Of a stretch of 64,000 nucleotides of DNA, positions 1 through 12,000 are shown in pieces. The stretch spans positions 1-64,000 of the forward strand of contig CAZFCE010000005.1 of the NCBI GenBank assembly GCA_964517605.1, in the 5' to 3' direction. This DNA is from J095 sp964517605. GTDB lineage: Bacteria > Chloroflexota > Anaerolineae > 4572-78 > J111. The first letter of the stretch is position 1. Each line of letters begins with the position of its first letter. The notes beneath the pieces are model-generated. The model saw nothing but the letters and a program-made list of their open reading frames with translations. It searched no databases and was not told the DNA's origin. Both the position numbers and the translations under genes were made by a program.

Positions 1-86
1 TGGATTAGATTGGCTCTATTTTACCCGTGTTTAGCCTTTTTTCGTAAGTCCTAATGGATTAATTGTAATTGATTGGGAGGGTAGTT

Positions 87-3000
87 ATGAAGCGCGGTAG
101 AATTCCTACTTGTATTGTTAGTTACGTTCAAAACAAACGTTACCAACAGAATAAGATAATAATGCTCCTTTTGAGTGTGATATTTTTTAACAGCCTGTTG
201 TTGGCGCATTTGGCTTACGCTCAAGCGGGAGTTGTGCTTTGGTCCGATGGATTTGAAACCAGTAATTTTTCCGGTTGGGATGCCGCCCCCTCTGGCTGGA
301 ATAGAGGAACTGCCAGCCCATCTTCCCAGGCCGGGTTTTACCGGGCCATGTGTAATGGATCGAATAGTTTGGTAAAAACTATTTCTACCGCTGGCTACGA
401 ATCCATTACCATTACATTCTATGAACAAACAGCCAATAGTTTTGAAGTAAGCGGCATTTTTGGCGGGGAACACGTTTACGCTGAGTGGTGGGATGGCTCC
501 ACCTGGAATCAAATTGCTGATATTAGCAGTAACTCCTCCTCCTGGCGAGAGCATACGGTTACACTTGGAACCGGAGCAAATAACAACTCAAATTTCAGGC
601 TGAGATTCCGTCCCTCCAGCTTAAATTCGTCCGATAATTTCTATCTGGATGCGGTCTCGGTTTCTGGCACGGTAATGACCTATTCGATTGGCGATCGGGT
701 TTGGTACGACGCCGATGGTGATGGAACTCAGGATGCCGCCGAAACCGGCTTAAACAGCGTTACGGTTGAGTTATGGAACAACGCTCACACTCAGCTTTTG
801 GCCACTCAAGTTACCAACAGTAGCGGTAATTATACGTTCAGCGGTTTACAAAACGGCAGTTATAAAGTAGATGTAGATGAAACCACCCTGCCGGTTGGGT
901 ACGTCCTCACTACCAGCAGCCTGCCGCTCAGTGTGACCATCGCCGGAGCCAGTATTACCTCCGCCGATTTGGGTTACCGGGGTACCAGTTCGATTGGCAA
1001 CCGGGTTTGGCACGATGTTGACCACGATGGCGTTCAAGATTCCAATGAACCCGGGTTGAATGGTGTCACCGTTCAACTGTATCAGGGAACGACATTACTT
1101 GCCACCCAAACCACCACCGGAGATGGTAACTATAATTTTACCAACTTATTTGCTGGCGCATATCGGGTTGAAGTTATCGGTGGCGTTCCCTCTGATATGG
1201 CCTTAACTACGGCCAACCTGCCCTTTAACTATAATTTACCCACCGGCCAAACTTATATCGGCGCTGATTTTGGGTATGACCACACCGGCGTTATTGGCGA
1301 TCTGATCTGGAATGACGCCGACGGAGACGGAACTTTTGATACCGGCGAATCCGGCTTGAATTGGCAGGTTAGCCTGACGGATCAAAGTAACACCACCATT
1401 ACCCAAACGGCTGTTTCCGGGGTGTACAGTTTTGTGGGGGTGCCCACCGGGGTTTATTACACGGTTACGGTTACTGCGCCGAATGGATGGGTGCAAACCA
1501 ATTTTATAAACAATCCTTTGGTGCTCAATCTGCCCGCCGGTACTCCCTACACCACCGCCGATTTTGGCTTTAACCAAACCTCGGCCAATATCAGCGGTTA
1601 CGTGTGGTACGATCCCAACCGCAACGGCATCCGCGATTCCGACGAAACAACTAATATCAACGGTATGAACGTAGACCTGTACCGGGGAACTACCTATGTT
1701 CGGAGTGCTAGTACCAACTCCAGCGGTTTCTATTTCTTTGGCGGATTGACTCCCGGCGATTATTCCGTGCGCGAAACCGGCACACCGCCCAACCCGGTCT
1801 GGACGTTGACCACCGCCAATCCTCAAAATGTATCCGGCGTGGCTGCCGGCCAAAGTTATCCCAACCACAACTTTGGCTTTAGCGAACCGGCAGCGGTGGT
1901 TAAGCGTCTGTACCTGAGCAACAATCCAACCGATCATCTGGATCGTATAGTTCCCTCAGGCTCAACCAAACCCCCGCACCGAATCGACAATGATACCTCA
2001 TCCACATGGGTTCAAACTCCAACCTTAGCCAGTAACTTGGTTTTGAATGGGGCAGCAATCAATGTTGGGCTGTGGCTGGAGCCGCACCGGGCAACATATT
2101 GGGGATATCCAGGTAACTATCCCAATGTGCTGGTTGAATTGCTGGATGGAACAACCGTCATCGGCTCGGCGCAGATTAACCAATTGCCGGAAGGCGGCCC
2201 GGTTTACTACCCCTTCACCTTCACTCCCAACCAAAACACAATCGCTCAGGGACACGCGCTCACCCTGAAAGTAAGCGTTAATGGCGCTACCGGAACAACA
2301 CCGGGGTATGTTCTGGTTTATTACGCCTCATCAGGAAATGATTCATCCGTAGATTTGCCAACTTATTCCTATTTAAAAATTGATGTAGCCAACAGCGGCA
2401 CCTATGATGCCACCTATCCCGGCGGCGCGTCATCGGATACGTTTTTAACCAGTGACACCGTTTATTTCCGCGCCCGGGCCACCGACCCGTTTGGCAATTA
2501 CGACATCACCAGCATGGTGTTGAACATCCCCGGCGTTATTACCAACGCCGCCATGACCCGCTACCTGCCCAACCCCGATTCGGCGACGGCGGTTTACCAG
2601 TTACCTCGCAACGGGTTTACGCTGGGCAGCTATAACTACACCATCACCGCCACCGAAGGCGCTGAAGGCGTGGTAAAAAGTATCATCACCAGCACCTTCC
2701 GCGTCATCATCTCCGACCTGACGGAATCATTTAAAGAAGTGCGCAGTTGGCCGGCCCGGCAGCCGATTACTCAAACCGTGCCCGGCGCCGAAATAGAATA
2801 CACCGTTCACATCAGCAACACCGGCGACGCCAACGCCACCACCGTCAGCGTGATTGATCCCATCCCGGCCCGCACCGCGTATGTGGTGAGCAGTGTTAGC
2901 GGAGCCGTGTACAGCCCCACTATCAATGCCATTGTGTGGCCGGGTTCTACACTTACCGGCACGATTCCGGCCCGCACCGAACGCACTTTCTCCTTCCGGG

Positions 3001-6000
3001 TAAAACTCGATCCGGTGCTGGATAACGGCCTTTTCATTGAAAACTCGGCTTTGGTCAACGACGGCGTTAATCAATTTGCACGCAGCACCCGCACCACCGT
3101 TGTTTCTGCCCCGGATTTAACCCCATCACGCAAAACGGTGGATCACTCACCCACCGCCGAACCGGGCGACGTGTTAAAATACACGCTAACGCTCACCAAT
3201 ACCGGCAACATGAATGCTTCGGCCAGCCTTACCGATATTGTGCCGGCCAACACCACGTTTGTTGATGGCAGCCTGGCGGCTACGGTTGGCAACGTGGCTT
3301 ACAATGCCGGCACGCGCACCGTTTCATGGAACGGGGTGGTGCCTGGCCAAAATACCACGCCCGGCGTGGTGGTGGTTACCTTCCAGGCCAAAGTTGATTT
3401 TCCACTGGCCAACGGAACGGTTATTACCAACACGGCCTTTATTGACGATGGCTTTGCTCCCAATGGCGCGGTTCCGCTGGAGCGGCAGGTTGTAACCACC
3501 GTTACCGCCGAGCCGTTGCTTCAGATTAGCTCCGCCAAGCTGGTGGACGAACCCACCGCCAACCCCGGCGACACGCTGCACTACACCATCCACCTGATTA
3601 ATTCCGGCAAAATGGCCGCGCCCGTGGTTACGCTCACCGATGTGCTGCCGCCGTACACCTCATGGGCGGGCGGGTTATCGGTTAATGGCGGCGCGGCGGC
3701 CACGTGGGACGGCTCGCAGATTACCTGGAGCGGTCCGGTTAACCCCAACGCGCCGGTTGAAATCCGCTTTAATGTGCGGGCCGACAGCGTGCTGACCAAC
3801 GGTTTGATTATTACCAACACCGCTTTTGTTACTGATAACTATCACTCTGGCAATTTTGCCTTGCCGGCGACCACAGTGATTGAATCTGCGCCCAATTTGC
3901 GGGATTCTTCCAAATCGGTGTCGGCCAGCAGCGCCCAACCCGGCGATGTGCTCACCTACACCCTCAACCTGGTTAACACCGGCGATATGGTGGCAGCCAC
4001 CCGCGTTACCGATACGCTTTCGCCGGATTTAGTCAACGTAGTGGTGCTTTCGCCGCCGGAGGCCAGCTATAACTCCGGCTTGCACGCCATTGTGTGGGTT
4101 GGCAAGGTTGCCCCCGGTGTGGCTACTACGGTGCGCTTCCGGGCCGGCGTGCGTTCGCCGTTGAACGCGCCGCAAACCATCATTTACAATACGGCTACGG
4201 TTGATGACGGCAGCCACCAACCCTTTGATATTTACCCGCCCACTCAAACCACGGTGAACGCCGCGCCCGATTTATCCACGTCGCGCAAAGCTGTTAACAC
4301 CGCCACGGCCAATCCGGGCGATGAACTGACGTACACCATCATTTTGACCAACAGCGGCAATATGAACACCTGGGCTTCGGTGCAGGATGTGTTGCCCAAC
4401 CAGACCACTTACAAGCCGGGCAGCCTGAGTTTTAGCACCGGCAGCGGCAGTTACGATACCTTTAATAACTGGATTCAGTGGGATGGGCCGGCCAATCCCG
4501 GCGAGCCGGTGATAATTACGTATCTGGCAGTGGTTAACCCGGTAATGAACCAGGCCGAAACCATCATCTACAACGATGCCCGGCTGGATGACGGCGTGCA
4601 TCAGCCTTTCCTCACGCCCGGCGTCACCACTACCGTCCAGGCTCAACCCAATTTAAGTACCTCAACCAAAGTGGTTGATTTAACCGATGCCGCGCCCGGC
4701 CAACAACTATGGTACCGGATTACCGTGCGCAACAGCGGCAACATGGTGGCCCACAGCGCCACCGTCAGCGATACGCTGCCGGCGCAGGTGAGCTACGTGA
4801 GCGGTCAGTTCCCCACCGGCGGCGGTTACAACGCCTCCGGGCGTTACATCTACTGGACGGGTGATGTAACTCCCGGCACGGATGTGGTGATTGATTATTA
4901 CGTTACCGTTAAAAATCCCCTGTCTGATGGGGTAGTGATCACGAACAGTGCGCAGGTGGGGGACGGAGTGCATGCGGTGTTTGAGACGGGGGCGGCGACG
5001 ACGGTGGTGCATGCGGCGCCGAATATGAGTGGGACGAGCAAGGGGGTAGACAAAGGGACGGCGGCGCCGGGGGAGGTGTTGCGGTACACGATTACGCTGG
5101 TGAACAGTGGGGATATGACGGCAGTGGGAGCGGTGGTGACGGACGCGGTGCCGGCGCACACGAGCTATGTAGCGGGGTCGGTGAGCGGGAACGCGAGCTA
5201 TGAGAGCGGGGCGAACCGGATCCGGTGGAGTGGTTGGGTAACGCCGGGGGTGGCGGTGGAAGTGAGCTACCAGGTGAAGGTGGACACGCCGCTGACGAAC
5301 GGGGTGGTGATCGAGAATGTGGCGCAGGTGGCGGACGGGTATCACGGGGAAGTGCTGACGCGGACGGCAAGCACGATCATTGGGTCGGCGCCGAATTTGG
5401 GAGCGTCGAGCAAGGGGGTGAGTGCGGGGACGGCGGAGCCGGGGGCGGTGCTGACCTACACCCTGGTACTGCGCAACACCGGGAACCAGAACGCGACGAA
5501 CGTGACGGTGACAGACGCACTGCCGGCGGCGGTGAGCTACCAGCCGGGGAGCGTAACCGGCGGAGCGAGCTACGCCGGGGGCGTGATCAGTTGGGCGGGA
5601 GCGGTGACAGCCGGGGGTCAGGTGACGATGAGCTACCGGGTGGTGGTGGCGCTGCCGCTGGACAACGGGACGGTGATCGAGAACCGGGCGACGGTGAACG
5701 ACGGGGTGAATGCGGCGTTTGAGACGAGCCCGCCGGCGCAGACGGTGGTGCAGGCGACGCCGAACCTGTTGGGGTCGGACAAGGCAGTGAGCCGGGCGGA
5801 AGCGGGGCCGGGCGAGACGGTGGTATACACGATAACGTTGCGGAACAGCGGGAAGATGACGGCGGGGGCGGCGACGGTGGCAGACACGCTGCCGGCGGGG
5901 GTGAGCCTGGTGGGGCAGCCGTGGGCGTCGGCGGGGTTGGTGAGCTACACGGGCTACAACCGGCGGATCAGTTGGAGTGGGAGTGTATCGCCGTTGCAGG

Positions 6001-9000
6001 CGGTGACGGTGGTGTTTACGGCGGCGATTCAGACGCCGCTGGATGACGGGACGCAAATCATCAACACGGCGACGGTGGGAGACGGCATCCACGCGGCCTT
6101 TGATTTAGAGCCGGCGGTGACGGTGGTGCGATCAGCGCCGAACCTGAGCAGTTCGGTGAAGAGCGTGGATCGGGCGGAAGCGGCGCCGGGCGAGCAGTTG
6201 CGGTACACGTTGCGGTTGACGAACACGGGCAATATGGTGGCGCAGGGGAGTGTGGAAGATGAGTTGCCGGCGGAAGTGAGCTACTTCAGCGGGCCAACGG
6301 CAAGCGCGGGGTCGGCGACGTGGGATGGGTTCAGCCGGCGGGTGTTGTGGAACGGGCCGGTGACGCCGGGGACGGCGGTGGTGGTTCAATACTACGTGAC
6401 GGTGAACAACCCGCTGGACAACGGGACGGTGATTGCGAACCGGGCGACGGTGAACGACGGGGTGCATGCGGGATTTGAGACGGGGGTGGCGACGACGACC
6501 ATCCACGCGGCGCCGAATTTGGCGGGGTCGAGCAAGAGTGTGGACAAAAGCAGCGCGGCGCCGGGCGAGGTGGTGGAATACGCCCTGACGCTGGTGAACA
6601 GCGGGGATATGACGGCGCACACGGCAGTGGTGACAGACGTGCTGCCGGCGAACACGAGCTGGGCCGGGGGGTTAAGCTGGAGCAGCGGGACGGCGACGTG
6701 GGACGGCAGCCAGGTGCGGTGGCAGGGCGAAGTGAGCCGGGCGGCGGCGGTGGTGATCCGGTACCGGGCGCAGGTAAACACGCCGCTGGGCAACGGGACG
6801 GTGATCACCAACACGGCGGCGATTGACGACGGGAGCAGCCGGTTCAACCGGGTGGCGGTGACAACCATCCATGCGACGCCGAATTTGGCGGGGTCGAGCA
6901 AGACGGTGAACGCGGCCACGGCCAATCCGGGCGAGGCGCTGACGTACACGCTGACGCTGGTGAACAGCGGGGATATGACGGCGGCGGCGACGGTGGCGGA
7001 CACGCTGCCGGGGAACGTGAGCTTTGCGGCGGTGGTGGCGGGGCCGGGCAGCTACAATGCGGGCAGTAACGCGGTGACGTGGAGCGGTTGGGTAACGCCG
7101 GGGGTAGCGGTGGTGATACAGTACCGGGTGGTAATCACGCGGCCGCTGGGCAACGGGACGGTGATCGCGAACACGGCGACGGTGAACGACGGGGTGCATA
7201 CGGCCTTTGAAGTGGGGCCGGCGCAGACGGTGGTGCAATCGGAGCCAAACCTGAGCCAATCGCGGAAGACGGTGAGCGCGGCTACGGCGAGTCCGGGGCA
7301 GGTGTTAACGTACACGATCATTCTGACCAACAGTGGGAGTATGAACGCGGCGGCCTACGTGCAGGACACGCTGCCGGCGCACACGAGCTATGTGGCGGGC
7401 AGCGTGCGGGCGACGAGCGGGGCGGTGAGCTACAATGCCACCCAGAACCGGCTGGAATGGGATGGCGAAGCGCCGGTGGGGACGCCGGTGCGGCTGGAAT
7501 ATGCGGTGCGGGTGGACACGCCGCTGGACGACGGGGTGGTGATTTGGAACACGGCGACGGTGGGGGACGGGGTGCATGCGCCGTTTGAGACGGCGGCGGC
7601 GAACACGGTGATTGTCGCGGCGCCGAACTTGGCGGTTTCAACGCGGAAGACGGTGAACCTGGCGGAAGCGGGGCCGGGGAGTATATTGCGGTACACGATC
7701 ACGCTGGTGAACGACGGGAATATGGCGGCGAACAACGCGACGGTGGTGGACGGGCTGCCGGGGAACGTGAGCTTTGCCAGCGGGCCGTTTGCGAGTGCGG
7801 GGTCGGTGGTGTGGGACAGCTTCAACCGGCAGGTATTGTGGAACGGGTCGGTGGTGCCGGGGACGCCGGTGACGGTGCAGTACGACGTGCGGGTGAACAC
7901 GCCGTTAGCGGATGGGGTAGTGATCACGAACAGTGCGCAGGTGGGAGATGGAGTGCATGCGGTGTTTGAGACGGGGGCGGCGACGACGGTGGTGCACGCG
8001 GCGCCGAATATGAGTGGGACGAGCAAGGGGGTAGACAAAGGGACGGCGGCGCCGGGGGAGGTGTTGCGGTACACGATTACGCTGGTGAACAGTGGGGATA
8101 TGACGGCAGTGGGAGCGGTGGTGACGGACGCGGTGCCGGCGCACACGAGCTATGTAGCGGGGTCGGTGAGCGGGAACGCGAGCTATGAGAGCGGGGCGAA
8201 CCGGATCCGGTGGAGTGGTTGGGTAACGCCGGGGGTGGCGGTGGAAGTGAGCTACCAGGTGAAGGTGGACACGCCGCTGACGAACGGGGTGGTGATCGAG
8301 AATGTGGCGCAGGTGGCGGACGGGTATCACGGGGAAGTGCTGACGCGGACGGCAAGCACGATCATTGGGTCGGCGCCGAATTTGGGAGCGTCGAGCAAGG
8401 GGGTGAGTGCGGGGACGGCGGAGCCAGGGGCGGTGCTGACCTACACCCTGGTACTGCGCAACACCGGGAACATGATTGGATCGGTATCGCTCACCGATAC
8501 GTTGCCCGCGCGCACCACCTGGGCAGGCTGGGTATCGCCAAACAACGCCCAGTTCAACGCCGGAACCATTACCTGGGCGGGTAAAGTAGAGCCTGGAGTT
8601 GATCAGGTGGTGGCCTATCGCGTGCAGGTGGATACGCCGCTGGATAACAACACGCTCATCACCAACGCCGCCACGGTGGCAGACGGAGTCAATCCGGCGG
8701 TAACGATTGGCCCGGCGCAAACCATCATCCAGTCAACGCCCAACCTTACGGCTTCATTTAAAGCCGTGAGCCAGGAAACGGCCTCGCCGGGGCAGCAGTT
8801 GGTGTATACCATTACGCTGCGCAACAATGGCAAGATGACGGCCCATCAAGCCGAGGTGGTGGACAACATCCCGGCGTACAGTACCTACGTGAGCGGTTCG
8901 GCGGCGGCTAGCAGCGGTTTGGCCAGTTACCAATCGCTGTACAAACGTATTCACTGGGCCGGCGATGTTGCGCCCGGCACGGATGTGGTGATTACCTTCA

Positions 9001-12000
9001 AGGTTCAACTGGACTTGCCGCTGGATGATGGCGTTCAGGTTATCAACGGAGCCACCGTGGATGACAAAATCCACGCGCCGTTTGATACCAACACCGTCAC
9101 CACCATCATTACCGCTGCGCCGGATTTAAGCCGCTCCGGCAAAGCGGTAAATCTGGATAGCGCCCACCCCGGCGACTTGTTAAACTACACCATCACTCTG
9201 GTGAACGATGGGTTAATGACATCCAGGACGCGGGTAGATGATGTGCTGCCGGCCAACGTAACCTTTGAATCCGGGCCGGTGGTGTCCGGCGGCGGCAGCG
9301 GCGGCTACGATGGCGGTACGCGCCGCATCTACTGGAGCGGGCAAATTCCGCCGGCGCAAACGGTAACGGTGGTGTACTACGTGCGGGTGAACACGCCACT
9401 GAACGACGGCACGCTCATTACCAACACCGCCGCCATCAGCGATGGCTACCACGCCGGGGTGTTGACCACCAACATGGTTGAAACCCGGATTACCGCCGCG
9501 CCCAATTTGGCCACTTCGGCCAAAACGGTAGATAAAACCACGGCCAGCCCCGGCGACAGGCTGCGTTACACCATCACTCTGAACAACAGCGGTGACATGA
9601 ACGCCGCCAACGTAACGGTGGTTGACACGCTACCCATCTCTTACACCACGCTGGTGGCGGTTCCGGCAGGAGCCGATTACAACTCAAGCAACGGCACGCT
9701 CACCTGGAATGGGCTAACGGTTAACCGTAACCAGCCGGTGGCGCTGACGTTTGAAATGCAACTGGATACGGCAATTCCCAACGGCGTGGTGATTGCCAAC
9801 GCGGCAACCATTAATGATGGCTTTGCCGGCCACGCCGAGATACCGGTGCAGGCCAAAACCACCATCGGCTCCGCGCCGAATTTGGCCACCTCGCGCAAAG
9901 AGGTAAGCCAAACCAGCGCCATCCCTGGTGAAACGCTAGTGTACACCATTACGGTGCGTAACAGCGGCAACATGGTGGCGGCAACGGCGCTCACCGATGC
10001 GCTGCCTAACCACACCACCTGGGTTGATTGGGTAACGCAAAATAACGCCCAACTCAACGCCAGCGTGGTAAACTGGCAGGGCGAGGTTGTTCCCGGCGTT
10101 GACCAGGTGATTGCCTTCCGGGTGCGGGTAGACTCGCCGCTGGATAATGGCGTGGTAATTGCCAACAGCGCCAGCGTGAGCGACGGCTTTGCCGGGCATA
10201 ACCTGGTTACAATCAGCGCCCCCGGCACCGTGGTGCAAGCCGCGCCCAACCTGAAAACCTCGGCCAAAACGGTGAATCTGCTCACCGCCCGGCCGGGCAG
10301 CCAGTTGGCGTACACCATCACCCTGACCAACAGCGGCGATATGACGGCGTACAATGCCCTTGTGTTGGATGAAATTCCGGCGCACAGCACGTATGTTAGC
10401 GCCACCGCCACTGCCGGCGCGGTGCAGTACCAATCGGCTTACAGCCGCATCCGCTGGACGGGTAACGTTGTGCCCGGCACCGCCGTGGTGATTACCCTGT
10501 ACGTGCAGGTGGATACGCCGCTCAATAACAACATCAAAATAGATAACTTTGCCGTTATTGACGACCGGATTCACGCCGAGTTTGACAGCAACACGGTGAC
10601 AACCACCATCAACTCCGGCCCCGATTTAACCTCGTCGGCCAAAACGGTGAACAAGGCCACGGCAGCGCCGGGCGAAGTGTTGCGTTACACCATTACCCTG
10701 ACCAACAGCGGCGATATGATTGCCCAGGCCAACGTGAGCGATTATCTGCCGGTGCAGGTAACATACGCCGGCGGGCCAACCGTTCAGAACGGCGCGCCGG
10801 CCAGTTGGGACGCCATAAACCGGCACATCTCCTGGAGCGGCCAGGTAGCGCCGGGCAGCAACGTGGTGATTGAGTATTACGGCGTTATCAATACGCCGCT
10901 GGACGACGGCACGCTCATTACCAACACCGCCACGCTGAACGATGGCGTGAATACCGCGTTTGAAACAGCGCCGGCTCAAACCGTGGCGCATTCGGCGGCT
11001 GATTTGTCGGGTTCAACCAAAACCGTGGACAAGAGCATTGCCGCGCCGGGGCAGGCCATTGAATACACCATCACCCTGCGCAACGGCGGCACCAGAAACG
11101 CCCCCAACGCGGTACTCACCGATACGTTGCCGGCTAATGTGAGTTATATTGATAGCTCAATCGTTGTGGCGGGCGGCGGTGTGGCCGCGTACAACGCCGC
11201 GGAAAACCAGATCCGCTGGACGGGCGCGGTGAATGTGGGGCAATCCGTTGCCATTCGCTACCGGGTGCGCCTCGACTCTAACCTGCCGGGCGGCACTTCA
11301 ATTGAAAACACGGCCACCGTAGCCGATGGCTGGGGCACCGAAACCGAAATCGGTCCGGCCACCACCGTGGCCGGCTACCAGTTGGGGCTGTCGCTCACCG
11401 ATGAGCGCGAAACGGTGCAACCCGGCGAGCGGATTACCTACACAGCGGTGATTAGCGGTGCTGACCCGCTGGGAATTGGTTACGTGCAACTAGACATTCC
11501 GGTTGGCACCACGCTGGTAACAGCCAGCCCCAATTACCAAAACGCCGCCGGTTACATCTACTGGACATTCTTCCAATCGCAACCAAACTTCCGCAAGGCG
11601 TTCGCCATGGTGGTTGAACTGCCGCCGGTTATGGACAACGGCACCATCATCAATACCACGGCTCAGGCTGCCGGTAACGGGCAAAGCAACCAGGCCGCCG
11701 CAAGCGCGCGGGTGGTTGCCAGCCCCAACCTGGAAACCTCGGCCAAAACGGTGAACAAACCGGGTGCGCACGCCGGCGAAACGGTTACGTACCAGATTGC
11801 GCTGACCAACACCGGCAACATGCACGCCCATACCGCCGTTGTTACCGACGCAATCCCGGCGCAGGTGCAGTACACCGGCGATATGGTGGCTTCGCGCGGG
11901 GTGGCAACCTACACCGCCGGTCAGGTTTTGTGGAACGGCGAAGTAGCAGTGGGCAGCCCGGTGGTGATTACTTTTAATGTTCGCCTGGACGACACCGCCA

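Larger units (their letters stand above)
4926..8471 (+). other. Codon-style island inside the giant DUF11 gene
   Basis: Between these points Ala, Thr, Gly and Arg are mostly GCG, ACG, GGG and CGG. Immediately before and after, the same repeat motifs use GCC, ACC and GGC, like the rest of the window. The reading frame and repeat register continue without a break. The borders coincide with the outer ends of the two 561-base direct copies, so the block has an A-B-A layout. A recombination import from a differently composed homologue followed by duplication would explain this; an assembly artefact across the repeat is the main alternative. Confidence 0.75.

Noticed and set aside
1..86. Promoter for the giant DUF11 gene
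   Set aside because: No hexamer pair with acceptable spacing was found; the promoter may lie outside the window.
5225..5722. Gly/Glu-rich open frame on the plus strand
   Set aside because: An out-of-frame shadow of the same island; a second version at 8210 appears only because of the 561-bp duplication.
4707..6092. A 461-codon open frame on the minus strand, rich in Arg, His and Pro
   Set aside because: It lies wholly inside the DUF11 gene, its composition is what the G-rich codon island gives on the opposite strand, and similar frames recur in the duplicated copy at 7905-8720.
4926..8471. Composite transposon or integrated element with long terminal repeats
   Set aside because: There is no transposase, no target-site duplication and no break of the reading frame; the whole interval codes for DUF11 repeats.
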